Part shown: piece by piece, positions 51,998 to 61,843 of the stretch | Layout: each line of letters begins with the position of its first letter | How positions within the stretch are numbered: the stretch's first letter is position 1 | Origin: Rosellinia necatrix | Lineage: Eukaryota > Ascomycota > Sordariomycetes > Xylariales > Xylariaceae | DNA length: 64,000 nucleotides | Assembly: GCA_021209875.1 (NCBI GenBank) | Contig: JAGYVD010000011.1 | Location: forward strand, 372,001-436,000 | Direction of reading: 5' to 3' | The notes under the pieces: model-generated | The model's input: only the letters and a program-made list of their open reading frames with translations | Told to the model about the DNA's origin: nothing | Databases searched by the model: none | Made by a program: the position numbers and the translations under genes

Positions 51998-53040
51998 ACT
52001 GCCCACAACAAGCGCGTGTGTACACTAAACGTACCGGGGCCAAGCGAAGATTCCATGATATGATATCAGGGGTAAGTCTAGGATGGTTATCACGCCGGCG
52101 GGCGGGGAACAGGTGATAGCGTGCATCATCTAATTTGTATGCAGAAGGGGGTGGCGTGGGTTGTCCTTGGATGGTAGGGCTTGAGGAATGTATACCTAGC
52201 TGGTAGTTCATAGGTCACCAATGAACATCTCCAACACACCCTGCAGCGCCAAGATAATCGGTGCACACACGCAGCTTAACAATCATCGGCGCAGGACGGC
52301 ATTACATAACCATAGTTTCTTCGATATGCATACGCGGTCGAACCCTGCCATCGGTACGTTTAGGGACTTTCGCTGTTTCCGAGTCGAGACCCTTGTCATG
52401 TCACGGCGAGGACTCGAAAAAGCATCAGAAGAGCAAGCTTCTTCAATGCACGTCTTACTCCCCTTGACAGGTAGCAGACCAGTTACCGAGACTTGCTGAT
52501 CCTCTTGGCTGCATCTCACTGCCGCCAGCCATTCTTCAGTTGGCCCGAACAGGGGGAAAGGGGGGGGAGGGGGTAGGGAATCCGTGAGAAAATAGCACAG
52601 TACCTCAAATACGACGCTGAGCTGACCTGCGCAGTCTGGATATTCCGAACAGAGGTTACCACTGACCAACATGTTGATACAATCCTTCGCTGCCACCCAC
52701 CGACAGGCAATTGCCTTCCTTCTAGATCAAGGTGCAAGAGTAGAAAGACGCTTCTGTGGCTATATGACAAAACTATCATTGCATCGATCAATACACTCTC
52801 GAGAGCGGCCAAGCAGGAGATAATCGCGTCGTCTTGCTCGGCTAGTTATTTAATTTACTCCATTTGTTGTGACCCCCAACTCCGGATAGCGCGGGCGCAT
52901 TCGGTCGCAGTCGTTTCGTCTGGCTTCGATCTCTCGTACCGTCTGAAGTTGAAAAAGAGACCGGTTCGTCGCTGATTGTCGCTGATTGTCGCTGATTCGC
53001 GCAGTCTCGACTAGTCTCGACCATAGCATAGATAGAAGCG
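51998..53040. other. Intergenic region between SDR and membrane protein
   Basis: It holds the 3' flank of the SDR and the promoter of the downstream gene. A possible ankyrin relic (52635-52823) is listed separately. Just upstream of the next start, GTCGCTGATT occurs three times in tandem (52968-52997), followed by a doubled CTAGTCTCGA-type word. A G-rich run lies near 52555-52575. Other open frames here look like chance. Confidence 0.55.
52635..52823 (+). pseudogene. Possible ankyrin-repeat gene fragment
   Basis: A plus-strand frame reads MLIQSFAATHRQ, then AIAFLLDQGARVE, then MTKLSLHRSIHSRE before an in-frame TAA at 52821. The middle part has the hydrophobic-helix plus DxGA pattern of an ankyrin repeat, and the next part resembles the TPLHxAI start of another. 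After IHSRE, a shift of frame would continue as AKQEIIA, which suggests a broken helix. A plausible acceptor (CTGACCTGCGCAG) precedes the segment, so it could be an exon of a small gene, but I could not find a convincing first exon. Decay is the simpler reading. Confidence 0.35.
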
Positions 53041-54534
53041 ATGGCGTCCCTCAGCAACGACGACCGCGGGCCCGGCCTTCGGAGTTACATCATTGTATTG
53101 CTCGTCTTGACGTTCGCCGCCATTTCGCTGCGGTTCTGGTCCAGAAGCCTGTCCGCGCCGCAGGCGAACCGCAGGACGCGGTTCTGGTGGGACGACTGGG
53201 CGGCGTTGGCAGCCGTGGTAGGTAGCACTCCGTTGTGCCGTATCCGTCCGAGCATGCGCAGGCCCGACTGACACACGCACGCGCCCCCAACAGCCCATCA
53301 TCGTCACCGAGTTCGCGCTCATCTTCCACATGATCAGCCTCGGGCTCGGCCGCCACATCCGCGGGCTGTCGGGCGAGCAGATCGCCGGCAACCTGCTCAC
53401 CATCTATGTCGTGTACTTCGTGTACGACACGGCGCTGTTCCTGACCAAGATGTCGGCGCTGCTGTTCCTCAGCCGCGTCTTCCCCCGGTACGCCAACCAC
53501 GTGCTGTTCAACTGGGGCCTGTGGATCACCCACGGCCTCAACGTCTCCTGGCTGCTCGGCATCGTCTTCGGCACCCTCTTCATGTGCGACCCCGTCGCCA
53601 AGGGCTATGACCCCAACCTGCCCGGCTACTGCAGCGACGTCGGCAAGCTCTGGGTCGGTAGCGCCGTCCCCAGCGTCGTCATTGACCTGATCATCCTGCT
53701 GTTGCCGATGCCCAAGGTCTGGGGCCTCCAGATGAGCGGCGCTAGGAAGATCGGTATTACCGTCGCCTTTGCGCTCGGATACATGTAAGCCCCATATGCA
53801 TACATAGCCTGCGGGTGGGAGTCGAGCTCTTCCGCCGCGGAGGGCTAACTGTTTCCATAGCGTCATTATTGTCTCGCTTGGGCGTCTGATAACGGTCATC
53901 AAGTCGGCCAAGGCTTTGTCGGAGGATCTCACCTGTGAGCAAACCCCTTCCCCCCGCGGCTTTCCCCCCCCCCCATCCCCTTTTCTTTTCACGATCTAGC
54001 TAGGCCACATGGCGACCCAGCCCTGGTCCTCGGAGCGGACCACCAGCCGACTGACCCTGCACAGACGAGGGCGTGCCGGCACTATACTGGCTGTGCGCGG
54101 AGGCGCCCATCACGCTCACGAGCATCTGCATCCCCGCGCTGCTCCCGCTCTGGCGCCACCTGGCGGAGCGCATCTTCGGGCCCATCTCGAGCAAGGTGTC
54201 CAGCGTGGTCAGCTCGAACAGGACCCGCCGCGCCGGCGGGCAGGGCAGCCAGGGGAGCGGCGGCCGGTACTTCCGCAAGAAGCCGTCCGACCACTTCAAC
54301 CTCTCGACCCTGAACGACGCCGTCAGCATCCACTCGACCGAGAGCCGCCGCAAGATCCTGGTCGTCCCCCCGTCGCACCAGCAGTACACCGCCCAGGTCC
54401 GCGCCGAGACGGACAGCGCCGGGACCCCCCCGCCTGGGCCCGACCAGTCCATCTACGTCGCCAAGACGGTCGAGGTGGATAGCTCGAACGGTCCCCCGTT
54501 TCCGCACGACAAGCGCGGCGAGCCCGAACCGTGA
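53041..54534 (+). CDS. Seven-helix integral membrane protein (Pth11/SAT4-like, fungal rhodopsin domain)
   Basis: Four exons (53041-53217, 53294-53784, 53861-53934, 54065-54534) join in frame to 403 residues. Seven hydrophobic segments can be read, at about 15-33, 55-75, 98-124, 136-158, 182-203, 213-236 and 250-276. The family word GLGRHI follows the second helix, and the loop before the fifth carries GYDPNLPGYCSD, where a conserved cysteine sits. The last 125 residues or so are a polar, low-complexity tail (RTRRAGGQGSQGSGG and similar), probably cytosolic. Proteins of this fold include Pth11-type receptor candidates and many uncharacterised fungal membrane proteins; they are often found next to secondary-metabolite genes without a proven role. 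Function here is unknown: sensing, or a membrane partner of the pathway, are guesses. It converges with the MFS gene downstream. Confidence 0.9.
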
Positions 54535-55019
54535 TGGCATTTTACGTGTTTTTAAATACCCACTCTTGGGGGGAAAATAGCGGGTAGGAATGGATGGATG
54601 GGTGTTTGTATCATAATTGAGTATTACAACAACAATGTCTCGGGTCGGGGCTTCATCTGCACCCCGGAATCCCCCCTCGTTGGGCTAGACATGATTCATA
54701 TGGGAAGGGTTGGCGATGCTGTCGCTGAGTGGTAATCTTGGATACCCCTCATGACTTGCGGTATATCTCGCGGTATATCTTGCGGTATATAGGTCAGCCG
54801 TTGGAAACGGAAGTGAGCATCAAGGTTCATAGCATTCAATAATATTGGCTACCCATCTCTTCTAGCGAACAGGTGTGTCAATGCCCTCACATTATACCTC
54901 TCAAAATATACCTCTCAAATTATACCTCCACATAGTATTTCGGGGGATAAAGGCTACCTAGAGACTTCATATACAAATCGGCGGCGCCCGCTTCATCTGC
55001 TACAGGGTACTACGAGTTA
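54535..55019. other. Convergent 3' intergenic region
   Basis: 485 bp lie between the stop codons of the membrane protein (plus) and the MFS gene (minus). Three GCGGTATATC-type units are found at about 54757-54790 and three TATACCTCTCAAA-type units at about 54892-54930. Both are short tandem repeats. There is no gene and no clear promoter, as expected between two 3' ends. Confidence 0.6.
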
Positions 55020-56883
55020 TTACGAGGTCAGGTTCAACTTTTCTCGCCTCATTGTCAGGGCCAATAGCAAACCCGCCGCGGCCCCGGCCACATTCAGATA
55101 AAATACTTGCCCTACAGTGCGCGCAATGGCGTTGCGGATGCGGGTGGCAGCTTCGTCGCCGAGGCCGTCAAACAGTGCCGTATTGGCGCTGTCAATAGCG
55201 GCCATGATCTCCGACCGCGGCAAGTCCGGGAGGATCGCGGCTATGTCGTCTGTCGCACGGTTCAAAAAGACCGATGTGGCGATGCCGAGAGACAGCGCAA
55301 GCCCGGCCATCTGCGCACAGCTTAGGAATTGGGAGACTTCCATGACCGACGATGGGGCCACCCTGACCTGGGCCACGGTGTACCCGAGCTGCACGACCGG
55401 GCCCACCCCGAGGCCACTGATGATGGTCCAGCCGGCGATTGTGCCGAAAGGCGTGGTATAGTCTAGACTCGATAACAGCCCGTTACCGACGAGCATGAAC
55501 ACGCTAGCTCCGGCGAACCAGGCCATATAATACGGGAACTTGGCGAAGACCGGGCCGCTGGTGCCAATGCTGACGATAATGGCGGCCACGTACGGGATTG
55601 TATAAGCCCCGGACTTCAACGACGACTGAGCGTAGATAAACTGGTAGAACAAGGGCAGGGAGTATACGGTGACGACGAGGCTCGAAATGGCGATCGAGGT
55701 CCAGACGAACAGAACCACCATCTCCACATTGCCGACGAACTGCACGGGGAAGATGCGATCGACGGTGAGGAAGGAGAAGTATTGTTGCAGGCTGAAGGCG
55801 GCCCATATGACAACCGTGACGACGTACAGTGCGATCATGCGCGGGTCGTCCCACGCGTACAGGGCGCCGCCCAGGCCGAGGATCGAGATGGTCGAAACGA
55901 CACCACCCAGGAAGAGGGTCGCGCCGAGATAGTCGATGCGCCTGAGGCGGTGGGCGACGGTGGACGAGGAATCCGGCGGCAAGACGGGCGGGATGAGCAG
56001 GGCGCAGGCCGGCGCGGCTACGGCGGCGATGACGATATTGATGTAAAACGCCCAGCGCCAGGTGGCGGGCGAGTCGGCGAAGGCGCCGCCGATGATGGGG
56101 CCGAGGATGGTCCCGAGACACCAGGCCACGCCCACGAGGTTGAGGTAGTGCGCGCGCTCTACGGGCGTCGTGATGGCCGACACGATGTTGATCGTGCCGA
56201 CGTAGATGCCCGAGCCCCCGAACCCCGCGAGCGCGCGCCCGACCACGACCACCTCGGCCGACTGCGCCGACCCGATGACGGCGGAGCCGACTTCGAAGAC
56301 CAGCAGCGCCAGGAAGTACAGGATCTTGTTGTTGAATAGCTTGTTCAGCTTGCCCCTGGTGGTACGACACGACCTGTCAGCTTCGACGCCACGGCGGTCA
56401 TTATTCTTCGCGGCGCGACGACCTATACGAAATGAAATAGGGGGGGAAGGGGAGAGGGGGAGTAAGGGGAAGGGGGCCCTACCAGATGGGATTTGCGCCG
56501 ACCTCCCCGAGGGGATAGGATATCGACAGCCAGGGGAGGAAGTCGATGCGATCGAAGGTCTCGACGATGCTGGGCCGCACGTTGGCCATGACGGTGTTGT
56601 CGAGGGCGTACAGGAACGTCGACGACAGCAGCGACACCATGACCACCGCCCACCCGACGCCCGTCACCTTTCGCGTCTCGGGTTGGGCGCCATTGCCGTG
56701 GTTGTCGTTGTCGTTGCCGTTGTCGTCGTCGTCTGTGTGGCTGGGGCTGGCGGGCTTCTCGGCATGCTGCTCGGCATCGCGGCGGCTGCTGCTGTTGCGC
56801 GGTTCTGTCGTGCCTGTGTTGGTAGTCTCGGGGAGAGGCGGCTTGGCTTCCGCGCTGCTAGGCGGCGGCGACGACATGGACAT
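55020..56883 (-). CDS. MFS multidrug-type exporter (DHA family)
   Basis: This major facilitator superfamily proton antiporter probably sits in the plasma membrane and exports the cluster product or protects the producer. Two exons (56883-56483 and 56355-55020; intron 56482-56356) join in frame to 578 residues, the length expected for the 14-helix drug:H+ antiporter group. After a hydrophilic, low-complexity N-terminus of about 70 residues rich in D, N and H come the first helix (VVMVSLLSSTFLYALDNTVM) and the motif LDNTVMANVRPSI. The junction rebuilds PIWGKLNKLFNNK. LGTILGPIIGGAF is the antiporter motif C (GxxxGPxxGG). About fourteen hydrophobic stretches follow to the C-terminal MRREKL. ATG 56883 is the first in the frame after a stop; a second ATG lies two codons later. 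Confidence 0.93.
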
Positions 56884-58512
56884 GGATGGGGAGCGCTAGC
56901 TAGGGAAGGATCCCTAACATCGTCAGTTAGTTTTAGCGTCCGTGGCGGGGGAGGGGAAGGAGTCGGGCGAAGGATGGATCGAGGATCGAGGATCGAGGAT
57001 CGATGCGTGAGTGGGTGAGTGGGTGAGTGGACGTGTGGGTGGGCGCACCGGCGATATCTACAACGTCGAATGAGATAGATAAGTAAGTAGGTGTGTAGGC
57101 GATGGCTAGATATCACCTAGATGCTGTAGACTACCTAACCTACCTACCTAAATAATTCATTAGAGACCAAATGCTCGCGCGGAAGGCGCTGTTGGGGTTA
57201 TGCCTGCCTACCTAAGTACCTACTGGGTATAACTAACTGGGAGTATTAGTCAAGTACCCTACAGAGTGGTCGGCGATAACTTCTCCGGCCCGCTATCCTC
57301 TGTTTTCAATCGCTAAATGCCCAGGCATCCAGGGCGGCGGAGATGGTGTCGGGAAGGGTGGACGCGTGGGTTGGAGAGTGAGCTGTCTTGGGTGACTACG
57401 AGAGATCATGGATCATGGGCACGACGACTAATAACTACACTCACTGTATTGGCGAATCTTCCCATGTTTACGAATATATCGTTAAACACCTCCATCGCTA
57501 GTTTCTCCTATCTTCTCTGGATCTGCCTAAAACTGCCCATTGTTACCACTTAATTCCCCATGGTTACACTCCATGCCTCTTTATCTGACACACGCTACTA
57601 CCTACTACTGACAGGCGTGGTGTATCTTACACTACAGCACACGCTTGGAATACACCCACCGAATACACCCACGGAATACATCAACTGACAAGTACAGAAC
57701 TAACAAACCTCTATCACAGTACTTCGGTAGGGATGTAAGGAGTGTACCATGGTATGTAGATGCAGGTGCTGAGGGTATCCCTGCCCTGCCAAGAGCGTTT
57801 CCATGCGGCTTGTCCACACTGTGTCTAGGGCCGGCATTCCCTTGACAGACCCTACGCTAGATAAGGGACTCCCGCCGCCACGCGGCACTAAGTAGCGAAC
57901 GCCCGCATGCATGTGGACCTCTGCATTGCCGATCGCTCTGTCGCTCTGTCGTTCTGTCTCTGTTCTGTCGAAATGCAGCCTCGTATCCATACTCACTCCA
58001 CATTACCGAGACAAAAGACCCCGACCTGTGGATGGGGAGCCAATGGCCACCCCGTCTTTCCTTAATCTCCACCTCACCCGGGTACACTACACTACACCAC
58101 GAGATCAGGGTCAATCCCAAACTTTAGACACATAAATCGCTCGTGGCCAGGATGGAGACCAGGGTAGGGCCGGAGAAATCTGAAATCTTGAGGTAGCCTT
58201 ACTGGGTTATCAGGGTCCTCCTGTCAATGAAGATTAAGCTCTGAAACTACCCCAAAGTAACACCTGCACTACTACAGTAGTGTACATAATGTATAACCAC
58301 TGCAGTGTAGATACTGTAGTGCAGATTTAACTATTCATCACACTTCCGAGGTATTGTACATACACTACTGTAACTAGTTATGGCATGCATGTATACAGTG
58401 GGATGTCCGGAGCAGGCACATGTGTGGCCTGGGGTGGTACGAGGCACTAGGTATAGTTAGCTACCTAATAGTGTGCTCTGGACTTGTGCACACCTGTGGC
58501 GCTGGCACGGGA
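56884..58512. other. 1.6-kb intergenic region upstream of the MFS gene
   Basis: I see no gene. About 56976-57003 holds tandem GGATCGA units and 57006-57030 GAGTGGGT units, directly upstream of the MFS start. TACCTA words recur at 57120-57250. Several dyads built on CACTACAGTG-like sequence lie at 58265-58380, just downstream of the CMD-like gene's stop. Open frames of 60-100 codons in this stretch have no family resemblance and overlap on both strands. Confidence 0.55.
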
Positions 58513-59175
58513 TCACAGCCATCTCTCGTCGTCCCCGTTGACGAGCGCCAGCAGTGCGACCCATTTATACGCCGCTACGATATGAATCACACCCACCACC
58601 TCCGTCTTTCCCAGCTTCGAGGTAGCCTCCTGCCAGGCGTCGTCGTCCAATCGCGCGGTGAGTGTCGTCAGGGTGCGTGCGAGCTGGTATACCATCTCCT
58701 CCTCCTCCGTCAGATCCGTCGGCACCTTGCCAGCCACGCCGTCGTCGTACTGCTGGTCGCTCAGCCCGACCTTGTTCGCGCAGCCGCGGTGGCAGTACAC
58801 GATGTACGGGACGCTCATCACGGACGCGAATCCCATAATCGCCAGCTCGCGGTGCCGCGGGCTCACTGCCGCGGGGTCGTAGCAGGCTTTCGCCAAGGCG
58901 AAGAACTGCCGAGTGATGACGGGAGAGTAGCTGCAGGCGCCCATCTGTCAATCAATCTCTCTCTGTCCATGGACGGCGCGTCTTTAGATAGATCGCGGGC
59001 TGGGCTGGGATAAGTTTTACCACAGCGGCGCATAGCATCCCACCAGCGACTTGCCATCCTCGTCGGTGTACTGGAACGGGGGGTTCCCGTTGTGCATCTT
59101 CGCGAGTGACTCCGTCATGACCTCCCTGGCCGCCAGGTCGGGGGATTCGTCGATGGGGAAGCGAGGGGCCGGCAT
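58513..59175 (-). CDS. Carboxymuconolactone decarboxylase-like (AhpD-fold) protein
   Basis: Two exons (59175-59021 and 58930-58513; intron 59020-58931) join in frame to 190 residues. The second exon carries a CMD-like all-helical domain: the pattern SPRHRELAIMGFASVMSVPY is followed by HRGCANKVGLSDQQYDD, as in the PRxRELxIL...H...GLSDxQ pattern of the family. The family's usual E and HH around the active site are replaced here (YIVYCHRGC), and no AhpD CxxC is present, so the classical decarboxylase or peroxidase chemistry is doubtful. I placed the acceptor at CCTGCAG, which gives GCYAPLCYSPVI; a site 10-20 bp upstream would bring in a stop. It is divergent from the FAD monooxygenase across 895 bp. 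CMD-like proteins occur in several fungal clusters with varied or unknown roles. The function here is open. Confidence 0.85.
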
Positions 59176-60070
59176 TGCGACGCTCGGAAAAGAAAAATAT
59201 CGTCTTGAGTGATCTAATTGGCACCTAGCTTGGACGGGTCATCATGAAGGCCGGGTGAAGAAGTGCGTCGTTCTCTCTAACAGCCGCGGAATAAATACTG
59301 CCATATGCCTTGCCGGCAAGGCGTGGCAGCAGCGGCCAACATGCTGCAAGGGTAGGCTCTCGGGTTTCTGCATTGGCCGATCATGATGCTGTTGGAACTT
59401 GCCGGGCGGCGGACTTGCACCTCACCGCTTGGGCCTTGCCGTTTTACACCCGCCTCCGGTCATAGTTCCATGCAGTAGACTAGGGCTGCGAATGTCAGAC
59501 GTCCTACCGGGCCAGGCCCCGGTAGGTAGCGTGTGATTGAAGGATATGGCCAGGCAGGTTAATCGATGATTACTACTACCCACTGGTGGGCGTCCACGCC
59601 CCTGGGTCCTAGACTCGATGCACCCCATCCCCGTCCTACCAAGTCATGTAATGTCCACTGTTCGTGGAGACTCTGTCTGCCTGGGACTTGGAGGACGAAT
59701 AGGCACCGCTACTTCGCCATCGCAGGACATGGACAGTTTACGTTGGGCGACCACCTGCATCATGCTCCCCCTCTCCTCCGGCATAGTCAGCAGCCTAGTT
59801 CCCAGGTTGTGGCGAAACCGGATAGAGTAACTAGCGACAGCCGTTGCCCTATCCTCTCCACCCTAGGCTCTAACCCAACGGCCGCCGGTTATGTGACCCG
59901 TTAGTTGCTATGTATGTATTAGTGGAAAGTGGAGGCAAGGGGGTGGTATAGATGGTGACATAAGGAAAAGCGGCCTGTGAAAGATAACAAAAGAATTCGC
60001 CGACTGTTGAACAGTGGCGAGTGAGCGAGCGACCCTACTGAAATCAGATCGAACCAACGATCAGTTCAGA
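59176..60070. promoter_or_regulatory. Divergent promoter region of CMD-like and FAD monooxygenase genes
   Basis: 895 bp separate the two starts. The clearest element is a perfect 16-bp palindrome, GCCTTGCCGGCAAGGC, at 59307-59322. The core CTTGCCG recurs as ACTTGCCGGGCG near 59397 and CCTTGCCGTTTT near 59433. A perfect palindrome with extra half-sites in a shared promoter is what a dimeric regulator site would look like; no binding data are implied. A 112-codon open frame at 59566-59904 shows no family features and is not called as a gene. Confidence 0.5.
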
Positions 60071-61453
60071 ATGCCGTGTAAAGTAGTCATTGTGAGTCTT
60101 CAACGAAAAATCCCAATCGAATCTAGCCAGTAACATCGTAAAACGTAGATTGGTGGCTCCCTAGCCGGTCTAATGTGCGGGATTGCTTTGAAGCACGCTG
60201 GCCATTCCGTAGAGATAATCGAGAGAGAGGGCAATGTCCGCCAGAGCCATATGGCGGGTGTGTGTCTTGGCCTAGACGCGCGGGAGTACCTGTCTCGCCA
60301 TGATCGCCTCGCCCAGGTCTTCACGCATAGGAGCAACCGACTGCAAACACTGAATAGCGGACAGCCACTTAAGATCTTCGTCAATATTATCCGCGACATA
60401 ACAAGTTGGGATGTCTACTACTTCCGGCTTCGCGCCTGCTTTGATGGGTGCGTAAGCATGATGTACCCATCTCCGCCGGCGCCAGAGGTTACAGACGGGC
60501 CTGCCACCTATTCGTATCGCAAGGAGGTCGTCGGTATCGAGCGTGCCCCCGATGATACTGGGGGAGGGATGGCCCTAAAGGTGTTGGATTGCGAGACTAA
60601 ACAGCTCGCCGACGTTCGTGCCGATCTGGTCATCGGAGCTGACGGCCCAGACTCCTTCGTACGGTCCAAGTATCTACCAGGCACCGAACGGCGGTACGTG
60701 GGTTATATCGCCTGGCGAGGGACTGTGCCAGAATCCGAAGTGTCAGATGCCACGCGAGAGATCTTCAAACGCAGCGTCACACTTCAGCTTATGCATCTAC
60801 AGCATTGCATCATGTACACCATCCCGGGCCCAGACGGATCCCTTGAGCCCGGGGAACGACTCTTCAACTTCCTCTGGTACACCAACGAAACGCCCGCGGC
60901 CTTGGAGGAGATCATGATCGACAGTAAGACGGGCCAGCGCCACCACAACATCGTCCCGGCGGGGCACGTGCGGCCGGACATCTGGACCAGGCGCCTGGAG
61001 GAGGCGCGGCGCCTCCCGCTCACGGCGCCCTTCCTCGAGATCATGGAGAAGATCGACCGCCCGTTTATCCAGCGGATTACCGACTTCCGCGCGCCCCGCG
61101 CCGCCTTCGAGGACGGCCGGGTACTGCTTGTCGGCGACGCGCTGTCGCTGTTCCGGCCCCATACAGCCTTCAGCGGGACGCAGGCCGCGTTCGACGCCCT
61201 GCAAGTCGCCGACTATGTGGCCGGGGCGATAACGCTGCGGGAGTGGGAGGAGAGGGTGTTGCGGTATGCCACCTTGCACTCGTCGCAGACTACTTGGTGG
61301 GGGAGCTATTACCAACAGCACAAAGTTGTCGCACTCCTTTATGCTGTACGCTACTGGTTCCACTGTGGCATCGACCGACTCAAGGCATGGTGGCACGGTC
61401 AGGAGCCATTGCTGCGCACGTCGGTCGGCAGGGTCGTGGAGTATGAGCTTTAA
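60071..61453 (+). CDS. Group A FAD-dependent monooxygenase
   Basis: This NAD(P)H-dependent flavin hydroxylase has the aromatic-hydroxylase fold (FAD_binding_3 type) and resembles the 2,6-dihydroxypyridine 3-monooxygenase branch. A 21-bp first exon (60071-60091) and a second exon (60149-61453) join to 441 residues. The short exon is supported because splicing rebuilds the dinucleotide-binding motif VVIIGGSLAG (residues 5-14); without it the protein would start at M16 and lack FAD binding. VIGADGPDS (DG motif, about 168-176) and VGDALSLFRPH (GD motif, 336-337) are both present. No signal peptide or membrane anchor is clear, though the C-terminus is aromatic-rich. It probably hydroxylates or epoxidises a pathway intermediate. 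It converges with the GMC gene, 390 bp apart stop to stop. Substrate is unknown. Confidence 0.92.
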
Positions 61454-61843
61454 GATAGGGCCAGGGGGACGATGGTGATGCAATTTCCTGCTCGGCGGAA
61501 CTCTTGCGTTGCGGCCAGTAGCTGGGCTCATCATTTAGGCAAAATCAATTCTGTGTACACGAGATAGTAGAGTTCTTTATAAACCACGGCCCCCAGGCCA
61601 CGGCCGATCTCATCGCCACCACCGATGTGATGCTTGACAACTCCGAGGTGCCATTATCGAGTGCAGTAGACGGAAACCGTAACGGACGGGACAACGAGGA
61701 TGATTACGTCGGAAATTTAACAAGGCCATGTAGCTATTCGTTCAAGTGCTCTGTTCGAGGTGACCAGGGGATGGCAGTGCTCTAGGAGACACAAGTCTAG
61801 TATCAAGTAGTAGTGATAGGACGAAGGATTGATAACGCGGATA
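61454..61843. other. Convergent 3' intergenic region
   Basis: 390 bp lie between the stops of the FAD monooxygenase (plus) and the GMC oxidoreductase (minus). I see no gene, repeat or notable structure in it. Confidence 0.6.

Noticed and set aside
53090..53992. 300-codon minus-strand frame opposite the seven-helix protein
   Set aside because: Acidic and glycine-rich shadow translation crossing the introns of the real gene, with no domain.
55669..57018. Plus-strand open frames opposite the MFS gene, including a 270-codon one
   Set aside because: They are mirror frames of the GC-rich MFS coding strand, with R/G/A/D-rich composition and no domain; the minus-strand MFS protein has clear helices and motif C.
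59566..59904. 112-codon plus-strand open frame upstream of the monooxygenase
   Set aside because: Low similarity to any family pattern I know, S/P/H/R-rich, and it lies in a promoter region; probably chance.
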